Shown: positions 1 through 7,973 of the stretch, in pieces | Layout of the letters: every line of letters starts with the position of its first letter | How positions within the stretch are numbered: position 1 is the first letter of the stretch | Assembly: GCF_900105055.1 (NCBI RefSeq) | Contig: NZ_FNTA01000004.1 | Coordinates: 5,053,501-5,117,500 of the forward strand | Length of the DNA stretch: 64,000 nucleotides | Direction: 5' to 3' | DNA from: Amycolatopsis lurida | GTDB lineage: Bacteria; Actinomycetota; Actinomycetes; Mycobacteriales; Pseudonocardiaceae | Program-made: the position numbers and the translations under genes | The notes under the pieces: generated by a model | The model's database searches: none | Seen by the model: the letters and a program-made list of their open reading frames with translations, nothing else | What the model was told of the DNA's origin: nothing

Positions 1-580
<580 letters not shown>

Positions 581-593
581 CCTCCCCTCTCAA

Positions 594-650
594 ATGCGAT
601 GAAGGACGCTTTCATAGCAGAATTCGCTATGAAAGCGTCCTTCATCGCAT
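594..650. terminator. Perfect 25-bp palindrome after gltA
   Basis: Arms 594-618 and 626-650 are perfectly complementary around a 7-nt loop. There is no T-tract, as is common for actinobacterial terminators. It lies between the gltA stop and the photolyase promoter, so it probably ends gltA transcription. Its arms carry an ATGAAGG core that is also found in the stem at 24946-24998. Confidence 0.7.
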
Positions 651-691
651 CCGGGCATGCAGGGGGAGGCGAGGGCGTTTAGGGTTTCCCG

Positions 692-2041
692 GTGACCAGA
701 GAAGCCCCTGTAGTGCTGTGGTTCCGCCGCGACCTCCGGCTCGGAGACCACGCCGCCCTGCTGGAGGCTTCGAAGCACAGTAAGCACGTCCTCGCGCTAT
801 ACGTCCTCGACGACGCGCTCCTCAAGCCCTCCGGCGCCCCGCGCGTCGCGTTCCTGCACGGCTGCCTGAAGGCGCTGGACGATCAGCTCGGCGGACGGCT
901 GATGCTCGTCAAGGGCGACCCGGCCGAGCAGGTCGTCAAGGCCGCGCGCGACATCGGCGCCGCGGCGGTGCACGTCAGCGCGGACACCGGCCCGTACGGC
1001 CGCCGCCGCGACGACGAGGTCAAGAAGGCGTTGGCGGAGCACGACATCGCGTGGGTGGAGACGGGTTCTCCGTACGCGATCACCCCAGGCCGCATCAGCA
1101 AACCCGACGGCGACCCCTATCGCGTCTTCACCCCGTTCTACCGCGCGTGGGTGCGCCACGGCTGGCCGCGGCCGGCGGACACCGGTAAGTCCATTGTGGA
1201 CTGGGTGGAGCCGCCACGTTCGGTCAAGCTCCCGAAATCCCCGTCGCTCAAGGGAATGGAGCTGCCGGAGCCCGGTGAGCGGGCGGCGCTCGAACGCTGG
1301 CACGAGTTCCTGGACGACGGGCTCGAAACCTACGACGAAGATCGTGACCGGCCGGATCGTCCCGGCACGACAAGGCTTTCGCCGTATCTGCGCTGGGGTT
1401 GCGTCCACCCCCGCACCCTGCTGGCCGACCTCGCCGGGAACGAGGGATCCGGCGCCAAGGCGCTGCGCGGCGAGTTCGCCTGGCGCGAGTTCCACGCCGA
1501 CGTCCTTTGGCACCGTCCCGAAACCGCGCGGAAGAACTACGATTCCCGCTTCGACGCCATGGAACACGAGAGCGACGAAGAGGCTTTCCGGCGGTGGTGC
1601 GAGGGACGCACCGGGTTCCCCATCGTCGACGCGGGGATGCGGCAGCTGCTCGCCGAGGGCTGGATGCACAACCGCGTCCGGATGATCGTCGCGAGTTTCC
1701 TGGTCAAGGACCTGCATCTGCCGTGGTGGCTCGGCGCGCGGCATTTCATGAAGCATCTGGTCGACGGCGACCTCGCGTCGAATCAGCTGAACTGGCAGTG
1801 GGTGGCGGGCAGCGGCACCGACGCCGCGCCGTACTTCCGGATCTTCAACCCGACCACGCAGGGGGAGAAGTTCGACCCCGCCGGCGACTATGTCCGCCGT
1901 TACGTCCCCGAACTCCGCTCGGTGCAAGGCAAAGCCGTGCACAAACCGAAGGACGTCAAGGGTTACCCCGCCCCCATGGTCGACCACGCCCACGAACGTC
2001 AGGTCGCGCTGGAGCGCTACGGCGCCATCAAAGGTCCGTGA
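692..2041 (+). CDS. phr: Deoxyribodipyrimidine photolyase (class I CPD photolyase/cryptochrome family)
   Basis: This 449-residue protein is expected to repair UV-induced pyrimidine dimers using light, with FAD as the catalytic cofactor. The N-terminal alpha/beta antenna domain begins WFRRDLRLGD (about residues 10-19). The C-terminal FAD domain shows GFPIVDAGMRQLLAEGWMHN (about 308-327), and the signature region NWQWVAGSGTDAAPYFRIFN lies near 367. Length is normal for the family. The GTG start has no good Shine-Dalgarno, but TAGGGT at 680-685 lies 6 nt upstream, which suggests a leaderless mRNA. The stop codon sits inside the palindrome at 2037-2085, which separates it from the convergent ABC operon. 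Sequence alone does not distinguish CPD from 6-4 specificity. Confidence 0.93.
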   Translation: MTREAPVVLWFRRDLRLGDHAALLEASKHSKHVLALYVLDDALLKPSGAPRVAFLHGCLKALDDQLGGRLMLVKGDPAEQVVKAARDIGAAAVHVSADTGPYGRRRDDEVKKALAEHDIAWVETGSPYAITPGRISKPDGDPYRVFTPFYRAWVRHGWPRPADTGKSIVDWVEPPRSVKLPKSPSLKGMELPEPGERAALERWHEFLDDGLETYDEDRDRPDRPGTTRLSPYLRWGCVHPRTLLADLAGNEGSGAKALRGEFAWREFHADVLWHRPETARKNYDSRFDAMEHESDEEAFRRWCEGRTGFPIVDAGMRQLLAEGWMHNRVRMIVASFLVKDLHLPWWLGARHFMKHLVDGDLASNQLNWQWVAGSGTDAAPYFRIFNPTTQGEKFDPAGDYVRRYVPELRSVQGKAVHKPKDVKGYPAPMVDHAHERQVALERYGAIKGP

Positions 2042-2085
2042 AGGCCCCCTTCCCTCGGCTCAGCCGAGGGAAGGGGGCCTTCACG
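2037..2085. terminator. Perfect palindrome between convergent phr and ABC permease
   Basis: Arms 2037-2060 and 2062-2085 are exact inverted repeats of 24 nt around a single central base; they overlap the phr stop codon. The placement between two converging genes (stops at 2041 and 2096) fits a bidirectional terminator. The arms contain a GTGAAGGCC motif shared with the stem at 17771-17816. Confidence 0.75.
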
Positions 2086-2095
2086 CGCGAAACGG

Positions 2096-3286
2096 TCAGC
2101 CGCGAAGGGCTTCCGAAAGCTTGATCCGGCTGCCGACCCGCAGGACGCTGTTCTGGTAGATCCGCGCCCCCAGCCAGGTGAACAGGGCGATGGCGCCCAC
2201 GCTCAGGCCCAGCGACAACGCGATCTCCCACGTCTCGACGGTCCCGGCGGCGATCCTGGCGGGCATCAGCACCGGGGAAAGCAGCGGTACCAGGGAAAGC
2301 ACCTGCGTCCCCGTGCCCTCCGGCGCCTGGGCCAGCAGGTTGAACCCGACGATGAAGCCCAGGATCAGCACGATGTTGACCGGGCCGATCACGGACTGGG
2401 TGTCCTCCTGCCGGGAGACCAACGAACCCATGGCGCCGTAGATGGTGGCGTACAACAGGAATCCGAGCAGGTACCACACCACGCCCCACAGCAGCGCGCC
2501 CGTCGCGACCCCGGACAGCGTCAGCACGTTGGTCGCCGACGCGACGACGAACCCGGCGCCGCCGATGATCAAGAGCTGGGTCAGCCCGACCAGGCCGAGC
2601 CCGATCACCTTGCCCAGCAACAGATGCCACGGCCGGACCGTGGACAGCAGGATCTCCACCACGCGGCTGGACTTCTCCTCGACCACGCCCTGCGCGACCA
2701 GCGTCCCGTAGGTCACGATGCTCATGTACAGCAGCACCGCCACGATCAGCCCGATCACCATCCGCTGCGACTTCTCCGGGTCCGGCGGTTTGATCGAGTC
2801 GACCTCGACCTGGGTCTGGTGGACCGTGCGCATCACCTCTTCCGGCGACTTCTGGGCCTCGGAAAGGATGCCGTTCAGCACTTCCTGCTGGGACACGCCG
2901 TTCAGCAGGGAACGCAGCTTCGTGTCCAATTCGGACTTGACGAGCACCTTCAGCTCGGTGGCGTTGCCGGACAGCAGCGCGTCGAGATCGCCGTTCTCGA
3001 CCTGCGTCCGGCCTTGCGCCGGATCGGCGACGGTGACGGTCTCGATCTTCTCGCCGATCGCCTCACCCGCGGTCTGGAGCTGCTGCGCGATCCCGGCGGT
3101 CTGGCCGGTGAGCCCGACCTTGCTCTTGTCCTCGTTGCTGATCAGCGTGGACTGCAGCAGGACGTATCCCATCAGCATGACCAGCAGCACGGCGGTGCCG
3201 ACCACGAAGGACCTGGTGCGCAGCCGGGTGTTCAGCTCGCGTTTGGCGATGAGCCAGACCGCGCGCCACGAAGATACGGTGTTCAT
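2096..3286 (-). CDS. ABC-2 type transporter permease (NatB/YhaP-like)
   Basis: This 396-residue integral membrane protein is the permease partner of the ATPase encoded just upstream. One membrane helix near residues 22-40 is followed by a long extracytoplasmic stretch (about 40-180). Five or so further helices then begin around QRMVIGLIVAVLLYMSIVTY. This is the layout of NatB/YhaP permeases, which export sodium or antimicrobial-type compounds. The ATG at 3284-3286 overlaps the ATPase stop by 4 bp, which fixes the start; a longer open frame upstream is only a shadow of the ATPase gene. The substrate cannot be read from the sequence. It is the last gene of a six-gene operon. Confidence 0.88.
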   Translation of the reverse strand: MNTVSSWRAVWLIAKRELNTRLRTRSFVVGTAVLLVMLMGYVLLQSTLISNEDKSKVGLTGQTAGIAQQLQTAGEAIGEKIETVTVADPAQGRTQVENGDLDALLSGNATELKVLVKSELDTKLRSLLNGVSQQEVLNGILSEAQKSPEEVMRTVHQTQVEVDSIKPPDPEKSQRMVIGLIVAVLLYMSIVTYGTLVAQGVVEEKSSRVVEILLSTVRPWHLLLGKVIGLGLVGLTQLLIIGGAGFVVASATNVLTLSGVATGALLWGVVWYLLGFLLYATIYGAMGSLVSRQEDTQSVIGPVNIVLILGFIVGFNLLAQAPEGTGTQVLSLVPLLSPVLMPARIAAGTVETWEIALSLGLSVGAIALFTWLGARIYQNSVLRVGSRIKLSEALRG

Positions 3287-4209
3287 GCGGAAACTCCCTG
3301 TGCCGCCGGCTTCTCGGCGACCGCGTCGCGGAAAAGCTCGGTCAGCGAACGCCTGCGTTTGGTGAATTCGGTGACCGGGCCGGTCGCCAGTGCCGCGGCG
3401 AGCACGGCCTGATCGTCGGCGCCCGCCTCGAGTTCGAGGATCGTCGTCGGGCCGGTCTGGTCGACCGTCCGGACACCGGGAACGGACGAAGCCCAGCCGG
3501 GTGCGGCGGCGGGCGCGGTGACGACGAGACCGTTGCCCGCACCGGCGGTCAGCTCCGCGACGGTACCGGAGGCGACCATCCGTCCACTTCGGATGATGCC
3601 GACCCGGTCGCACAGCCGCTCGACCAGATCCAGCTGGTGACTGGAGAACACCACCGGCACGCCGGTCGCGGCCTTCTCGCGCAGCACACCGCTCATCACG
3701 TCCACGGCCAGCGGGTCGAGACCGGAGAACGGCTCGTCCAGCACCAGCACCTTCGGATCGTGCACCAGCGCCGCGGCGAGCTGCACGCGCTGCTGATTGC
3801 CGAGGCTCAGCTTCTGGACCTCGTCCTTGCGCCGTTCGGTCAGCCCGAGGCGGGCGATCCAGTTCTCGGCGCTGCGGTGGGCGTCGTTGGTCGACATCCC
3901 GTGCAGTTCGGCGAGATAGACCAGCTGCTCCAGCACCTTCATCTTCGGGTACAGCCCGCGTTCTTCCGGCATGTACCCGATGTGGGTGCGGGTCTCGTGG
4001 GTGATCGGGGCGCCGTCGAAGCGCACCTGGCCGGAGTCGGCCGCGAGCACCCCGAGCACGATCCGCATCGTGGTGGTCTTGCCGGCACCGTTGCTGCCGA
4101 CGAACCCGAACAACTCACCGGGCTGGACCTCGAAGCTCACCTCGTCCAGCGCGACCTTCGCGCCGTACCTCTTGGAGATCCGGTCGATCTCCAGCTTCCC
4201 CTCGCTCAT
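3283..4209 (-). CDS. ABC transporter ATP-binding protein (NatA/YhaQ-like)
   Basis: This 308-residue cytoplasmic ATPase drives the adjacent permease. Walker A is GSNGAGKTT (about residues 36-44). The signature region reads LSLGNQQRVQLAAAL, where the usual LSGGQ is LSLGN as in NatA-type transporters. Walker B with the catalytic glutamate is VLVLDEPFSGLDP, and an H-loop SSHQLDLVE follows. A C-terminal extension of about 90 residues is typical of this group. I chose the ATG at 4209 over a GTG at 4215 because it has a GAGGGG ribosome site 8 nt upstream and overlaps the preceding stop codon by 4 bp. Confidence 0.93.
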   Translation of the reverse strand: MSEGKLEIDRISKRYGAKVALDEVSFEVQPGELFGFVGSNGAGKTTTMRIVLGVLAADSGQVRFDGAPITHETRTHIGYMPEERGLYPKMKVLEQLVYLAELHGMSTNDAHRSAENWIARLGLTERRKDEVQKLSLGNQQRVQLAAALVHDPKVLVLDEPFSGLDPLAVDVMSGVLREKAATGVPVVFSSHQLDLVERLCDRVGIIRSGRMVASGTVAELTAGAGNGLVVTAPAAAPGWASSVPGVRTVDQTGPTTILELEAGADDQAVLAAALATGPVTEFTKRRRSLTELFRDAVAEKPAAQGVSA

Positions 4210-4436
4210 TTCCACTTCCCCTCTTCGAAATACCGCACCAGCGCCGTGAATCCCCGATGGACGCCGGAAACCGTGCGGTTCCGCTGGATCAGCCCGTCCA
4301 GCTCGACGTTGCTCATCACCGAGGTGGCCCGGTAGACCAGCACCGCCCGGCCCGCGCCGGCGAGGACCCCACCCGCCACCAGCACGACGGCGACCACACC
4401 GATGGACACCTTGTACCGCTTCTTGTCCCCGGTCAT
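4206..4436 (-). CDS. Small single-helix membrane protein
   Basis: This 76-residue protein has a short basic N-terminus (TGDKKRYK), one hydrophobic helix at about residues 10-34 and a soluble C-terminal tail. I recognise no family. Its start overlaps the upstream gene by 4 bp and its stop overlaps the ATPase start by 4 bp, so it is translated as part of the operon and is unlikely to be a chance frame. It may be an accessory subunit of the ABC transporter, but that is inference from position only. Confidence 0.75.
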   Translation of the reverse strand: MTGDKKRYKVSIGVVAVVLVAGGVLAGAGRAVLVYRATSVMSNVELDGLIQRNRTVSGVHRGFTALVRYFEEGKWK

Positions 4437-4888
4437 GCCGGAGTCACCCCCTCGAAGTCTTCAGGGTCGTCGTCCGGCAGCCGCCACGCGAGCCAAAGTG
4501 CCGGAAGCGACGTCCCGAAGACGAACAACGCCGCTGTCATCGAAGAAAGCAGAGAACCGGAGTCCGGTTGTCCTGCCGCGTAGAGCCCGTACACGAGATC
4601 CACCAGCATCAGCGCGCACATCCCTTGGAACGCGGCGTAGTGCGCGCGGTCGCGCAGCAGCAGTTCGCGCTCGTCGAGATCCTTCGCCGCGGAGCCGGTT
4701 CTGCCGACGGCCTTGCGCAGCACCGCCGCGGCGCCGACGCAGAGACACAGCCCCGGCCCCATCATGCCGACGGCGAACCACAGCGTGGGCTCGCGGAGCA
4801 GCGCGGCTCCGGCGATCACGACCAGGTGGCCGATCACGGCCGCGATGGCGAGGCGGCGGCGGTCCGATCGCGTCCTGGTGACGGTCAC
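4433..4888 (-). CDS. Four-helix membrane protein, paralogue of the next upstream gene
   Basis: This 151-residue protein has about four membrane helices (roughly 12-32, 36-56, 88-106, 115-135). It ends LPDDDPEDFEGVTP, and the neighbouring gene at 4885-5430 ends LPDDDPEDFDEVSP; both also carry a DERE segment in a cytosolic loop. The two are therefore tandem paralogues. GTG start, overlapping the upstream stop by 4 bp. Function is unknown; the conserved acidic tail may be a contact site for the regulator or ATPase (inference). Confidence 0.8.
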   Translation of the reverse strand: MTVTRTRSDRRRLAIAAVIGHLVVIAGAALLREPTLWFAVGMMGPGLCLCVGAAAVLRKAVGRTGSAAKDLDERELLLRDRAHYAAFQGMCALMLVDLVYGLYAAGQPDSGSLLSSMTAALFVFGTSLPALWLAWRLPDDDPEDFEGVTPA

Positions 4889-5430
4889 GTGGGGCTCACC
4901 TCGTCGAAATCCTCAGGATCGTCGTCCGGCAGCGACCAGCCGAGGATGACGCCGGAGAGCGTGGTGCCGGTGACCAGCAGCGCGCAGGCCATCATCGCGC
5001 CGCGCGCGCCGCCGTCCTCCGTGCCGGAGATGACCAGGCTGTAGAGCACCGCGATCATCATCAGCCCGACCAGGACCTGGTAACCGACGAAGGTGACACG
5101 GTGGCGCCATTCCCGCTCGCGTTCGTCGAGCCGGAGCGAGAACCCGCCGCTCATCTTGCCGGTGAGGATCCGCAGCAGGTAATGGGCGCCGCCGGCGATC
5201 ACCGCGCCCCCGAACCAGCACGCGAAGAAGACCGGTTCCGGTTGCCGATGGAACACGGCGGCCCCGGCGACCAGGATCAGATCGCCTGCCAGCACCAGCA
5301 CGCTCAACGTCCGCCGCCGTTTCCGCGTGCGCCAGGTCGGCAGCCTCAGCGCCCGCTTGCGTTCCACTTCGTCCAGCCGTTCCTGCTGGCGCTCCCAGTA
5401 CGCCGCGAGACGGCCTCGCTCCTCGCTCAT
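4885..5430 (-). CDS. Four-helix membrane protein with basic coiled N-terminus
   Basis: This 181-residue protein has about 45 hydrophilic residues rich in Arg and Glu, then about four membrane helices. Its acidic tail, LPDDDPEDFDEVSP, nearly matches that of the following gene. The ATG at 5430 is chosen because the upstream regulator gene ends ATGA across it; the longer open frame reads through the regulator gene. The pair of related membrane proteins between an XRE regulator and an ABC exporter resembles sensing or immunity operons, but no substrate can be named. Confidence 0.82.
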   Translation of the reverse strand: MSEERGRLAAYWERQQERLDEVERKRALRLPTWRTRKRRRTLSVLVLAGDLILVAGAAVFHRQPEPVFFACWFGGAVIAGGAHYLLRILTGKMSGGFSLRLDEREREWRHRVTFVGYQVLVGLMMIAVLYSLVISGTEDGGARGAMMACALLVTGTTLSGVILGWSLPDDDPEDFDEVSPT

Positions 5431-5696
5431 GTTCCCCCCTCCCGGTAGACCTGAGTGGACAGCGGCGTGAACGGTTCGCGGCTGAACACGGCCTCGACCG
5501 GGAGGTCGAACACCGCGCAGATGCGGAACGCCAGGTCCAGGCTCGGGTAGTGGTCCCCCCGTTCGAGCGCGCCGATCGTCTGCGGGTTGACCTCGACGGC
5601 CGCCGCGAGGGCGGCCCTGCTCAGTCCGCGCTCCGCCCGGAGCACGGGTAGCCGGTTGTAGATCGGCAGCTCTTTGCCGCGTCTGACCGGGCTCAT
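5427..5696 (-). CDS. XRE-family helix-turn-helix regulator
   Basis: This 89-residue DNA-binding protein is an HTH_3 domain (about residues 12-70) with a typical recognition region NPQTIGALERGDHYPSLDLA and the common ending LPVEAVF. It is the first gene of the six-gene operon and probably controls it. The ATG at 5696 is preferred over an upstream in-frame ATG at 5750, because a -10-like CAGTAT ends 5 nt before 5696 and the upstream codons encode an unusual N-terminus for the family. Ligand and operator are not evident. Confidence 0.85.
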   Translation of the reverse strand: MSPVRRGKELPIYNRLPVLRAERGLSRAALAAAVEVNPQTIGALERGDHYPSLDLAFRICAVFDLPVEAVFSREPFTPLSTQVYREGGT

Positions 5697-5701
5697 GGAA
5701 C

Positions 5702-5732
5702 ATACTGTTGCAAAAACCCAACGACTCGTCAA
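5702..5732 (-). promoter_or_regulatory. Putative leaderless promoter of the XRE-ABC operon
   Basis: Read on the minus strand, TTGACG (5732-5727) and CAGTAT (5707-5702) are separated by 19 bp, and the -10 box ends 5 nt before the ATG at 5696. There is no Shine-Dalgarno. The spacing is long for a simple promoter, so this is a tentative call. Confidence 0.35.
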
Positions 5733-5754
5733 GTTGAGGGCGCACTTCACCGCA

Positions 5755-5773
5755 AGTAGGTGACTAATTGCGA
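5755..5773. repeat. Half copy of the intergenic palindrome seen at 21500-21575
   Basis: These 19 bases differ at one position from 21558-21576, the right arm of the palindrome after the isochorismate synthase gene. Here the matching left arm is missing, so only one arm of the element is present, next to the glpD stop. Confidence 0.55.
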
Positions 5774-5777
5774 AGGG

Positions 5778-7316
5778 TCAGACGAGGCCGGCGAGTGATT
5801 TGTCGACAAGCTCCCGGACGCGGCCACGGGCGGCCTCGGCGTCCGGGATGACGAGGCCGAGCCGGGTGCGGCGTTCCAAGACGTCCTCGACGTCGAGAGC
5901 GCCCTCGTGCCGCACCGCCCAGACGACCTCCGCCGCGCTGATCTCGCTCCCGTCGAACAGGGGCAGGCCCAGTTCCGGATCGACCTCGCCGAGCGCCGCG
6001 ACCCGGGGCGCTTCGGTGCCGTACTTCGCGACGAGCCGAGGCGGAGCGTCCACAGTGGATAGACGGTCGCGCGGTGTCGCGCCGAGCAGGGGGAGCCGGG
6101 ACGTGGTCGACGGCCCGGCGAGAAGCCCGGACCGGTTCAGCGCCGCGTCGACGGCGTCCTCGGCCATCTTCCGGTACGTCGTCAGCTTGCCGCCCACTAC
6201 GGTGAGCACGCCGTCGGCGCCGGTCACCACCGCGTGTTTGCGCGAGAGGTCCGCGCTGCGGCCGCCGCCCTCGACCAAAGGTCGCAGCCCGGCGAACGAA
6301 CCCGCGACGTCGGCCCGCGTCAGCGGGCGGGTGAACGCCGTCGACGCCACTTCGAGCAGGAAGTCCACATCGGACTCCGGCACGGACGGCACCCGGGGGA
6401 CCGGCCCGTCGGTCGGTTCGTCGGTGACCCCGACGAACACCCGGCCGTCCGGTTGGGGCAGCAGGAAGACGAAGCGGTTGTTCTCGCCGGGGACGGGCAC
6501 GTTGACCGACGTCGCGCCGATCGGTGCCGCGCCCGAAGCCAGGATGAGATGCGAACCGCGGGAAGGCCGCAGCCGCACCGATTCCGCCAGTTCGCCCGCC
6601 CAGACCCCGGTCGCGTTGATCACCTGACGAGCGCGGATCTCGACCTCCTGCCCGGTGAGCCGGTCCCTGGCCCGCACCGACTCGGCGTCGAGCCGGAGTG
6701 CCTCGACCTTCGTCAGGATCTTCGCGCCGCGTGACGCCGCCGTGCGGGCCAGGTTCACGACGAGGCGCGCGTCGTCGGTCAGCGCGCCGTCGTAGGCCAG
6801 CAGCGCGCCGCGCAGGCCTTTCGGGGACAGGCCGGGTGCGAGCGCCAGCGCCTCCGCGGCCGGGATCGACCTGGGCCGCGGCAGCACCGACGCCGGGGTC
6901 CCGGCCGCGCGGCGGAGGCCGTCACCGGCGACGAGGCCGGTCATGATGAACGCCTGCTGGCCGCGGGAGGTCTTGCGGTACATCGGGAACAGCTGAGGGA
7001 TCGCCCTGGTGAGATGCGGGGCCGTGCGGGTCATCAGGATCCCGCGCTCGACGGCGCTTTCGTGTGCCAGCGCCAGATCGCCCTTGGCCAGGTACCGGAG
7101 GCCGCCGTGGACGAGCTTGCTGGACCAGCGCGACGTCCCGTACGCCAGGTCGTACGCCTCGATCAGGGCGACCGAGAGCCCGCGCGCGGCCGCGTCCAGC
7201 GCGATCCCCGCGCCGGTGACACCGCCGCCGACCACCACCAGATCGACCCGCTCGCCGCCGGCCAGCGCCGTGAGTTCCCGGTCGCGCCGCAGAGCGTTGA
7301 GCGAGCCCGGCGTCAC
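5778..7316 (-). CDS. glpD: FAD-dependent glycerol-3-phosphate dehydrogenase
   Basis: This 512-residue enzyme oxidises sn-glycerol 3-phosphate to dihydroxyacetone phosphate and passes electrons to the respiratory chain at the inner face of the membrane. The FAD-binding motif VVVGGGVTGAGIALDAAARG lies at about residues 27-46. The GlpD signature region YGTSRWSSKLVHGGLRYL is at about 60-77, and the C-terminal DAO_C domain ends the protein. The GTG start overlaps the TetR stop by 4 bp, so regulator and enzyme form one operon. A divergent AGPS-like flavoenzyme shares the promoter region, which suggests a link to glycerol phosphate or ether-lipid metabolism. Confidence 0.95.
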   Translation of the reverse strand: MTPGSLNALRRDRELTALAGGERVDLVVVGGGVTGAGIALDAAARGLSVALIEAYDLAYGTSRWSSKLVHGGLRYLAKGDLALAHESAVERGILMTRTAPHLTRAIPQLFPMYRKTSRGQQAFIMTGLVAGDGLRRAAGTPASVLPRPRSIPAAEALALAPGLSPKGLRGALLAYDGALTDDARLVVNLARTAASRGAKILTKVEALRLDAESVRARDRLTGQEVEIRARQVINATGVWAGELAESVRLRPSRGSHLILASGAAPIGATSVNVPVPGENNRFVFLLPQPDGRVFVGVTDEPTDGPVPRVPSVPESDVDFLLEVASTAFTRPLTRADVAGSFAGLRPLVEGGGRSADLSRKHAVVTGADGVLTVVGGKLTTYRKMAEDAVDAALNRSGLLAGPSTTSRLPLLGATPRDRLSTVDAPPRLVAKYGTEAPRVAALGEVDPELGLPLFDGSEISAAEVVWAVRHEGALDVEDVLERRTRLGLVIPDAEAARGRVRELVDKSLAGLV

Positions 7317-7957
7317 GGCCGCAACGCCGCGTCGAGCACGTGGGCGAACTCCGCCATCAGCTCCTTCTCGTTCACGTCCGCGGTGGCGGGGCGGTAGGAG
7401 AAGGCGAAGGACTGGATGAGCAGCAGCAGGGTGCGCGCCTGCGAGGGCAGGTCGCCCTTGCGGATCGAGCCGTCTTCTTGGCCCGACTTCAGCAGGTGCA
7501 GGATCACGCCTTCGGCGAAGCGCTGGGTCTTGCCCAGCCGCTCGACGATGTAGGGGAGGACCAGTTCGGAGTCGAGGTCCAGCAGGGTGCGAAACAACGG
7601 GTCGCCCGACAGCGCGGCGACGGCGGCGGACGAACTCTGTACGAGCTTCTCGCGGAAGTTGGCGGGCTCGACCTCCGGCTCGGCGGCGCCCTGAAGCAGC
7701 CCGCCGAACTCACGGGTCATGAGGGTCGCGAGCACGCTGCGCACGTCCGGGAACCGCCGGTAGACCGTCATCCGGCTGACCTTCGCGGTACGGGCGATCT
7801 CGGCGAGGGTGGTCCGCCTCACGCCGACGGCGAGCACGCACTTCTTCGCGGCGTCGAGCAGAACGTCGTCGGACACGCGCGTGGAGGCCTGGCGGGATCG
7901 GGTGTCCGCCAGCGCCGAAACGCCTGTTTCCGCAGGTGAGTGACGTTTTACGTCCAT
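7313..7957 (-). CDS. TetR-family regulator upstream of glpD
   Basis: This 214-residue repressor has an N-terminal HTH (about residues 30-75) with the core TTLAEIARTAKVSRMTVYRRF and a helical ligand domain. It is co-transcribed with glpD (4-bp overlap). I chose the ATG at 7957 because TACAGT (7970-7965) lies exactly 7 nt upstream, giving a leaderless start; a GTG at 7966 in the same frame is the alternative. A GTTTTAC-N8-GTAACAC inverted repeat overlaps this start, consistent with autoregulation and control of the divergent gene. Confidence 0.88.
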   Translation of the reverse strand: MDVKRHSPAETGVSALADTRSRQASTRVSDDVLLDAAKKCVLAVGVRRTTLAEIARTAKVSRMTVYRRFPDVRSVLATLMTREFGGLLQGAAEPEVEPANFREKLVQSSSAAVAALSGDPLFRTLLDLDSELVLPYIVERLGKTQRFAEGVILHLLKSGQEDGSIRKGDLPSQARTLLLLIQSFAFSYRPATADVNEKELMAEFAHVLDAALRP

Positions 7958-7970
7958 ATGTAACACTGTA
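7945..7970. promoter_or_regulatory. Shared operator/promoter of TetR-glpD and the AGPS-like gene
   Basis: Arms GTTTTAC (7945-7951) and GTAACAC (7960-7966) form an inverted repeat with one mismatch and an 8-bp spacer. The minus-strand -10 TACAGT (7970-7965) overlaps the right arm. Only 16 bp separate the divergent start codons (7957 and 7974), so a repressor bound here would block both genes. Confidence 0.5.
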
Positions 7971-7973
7971 GTC

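Noticed and set aside
797..1993. A 398-codon open frame opposite the photolyase gene
   Set aside because: It is the antisense shadow of phr in GC-rich DNA; its translation is low-complexity and Arg/Val/Gly rich with no recognisable domain.
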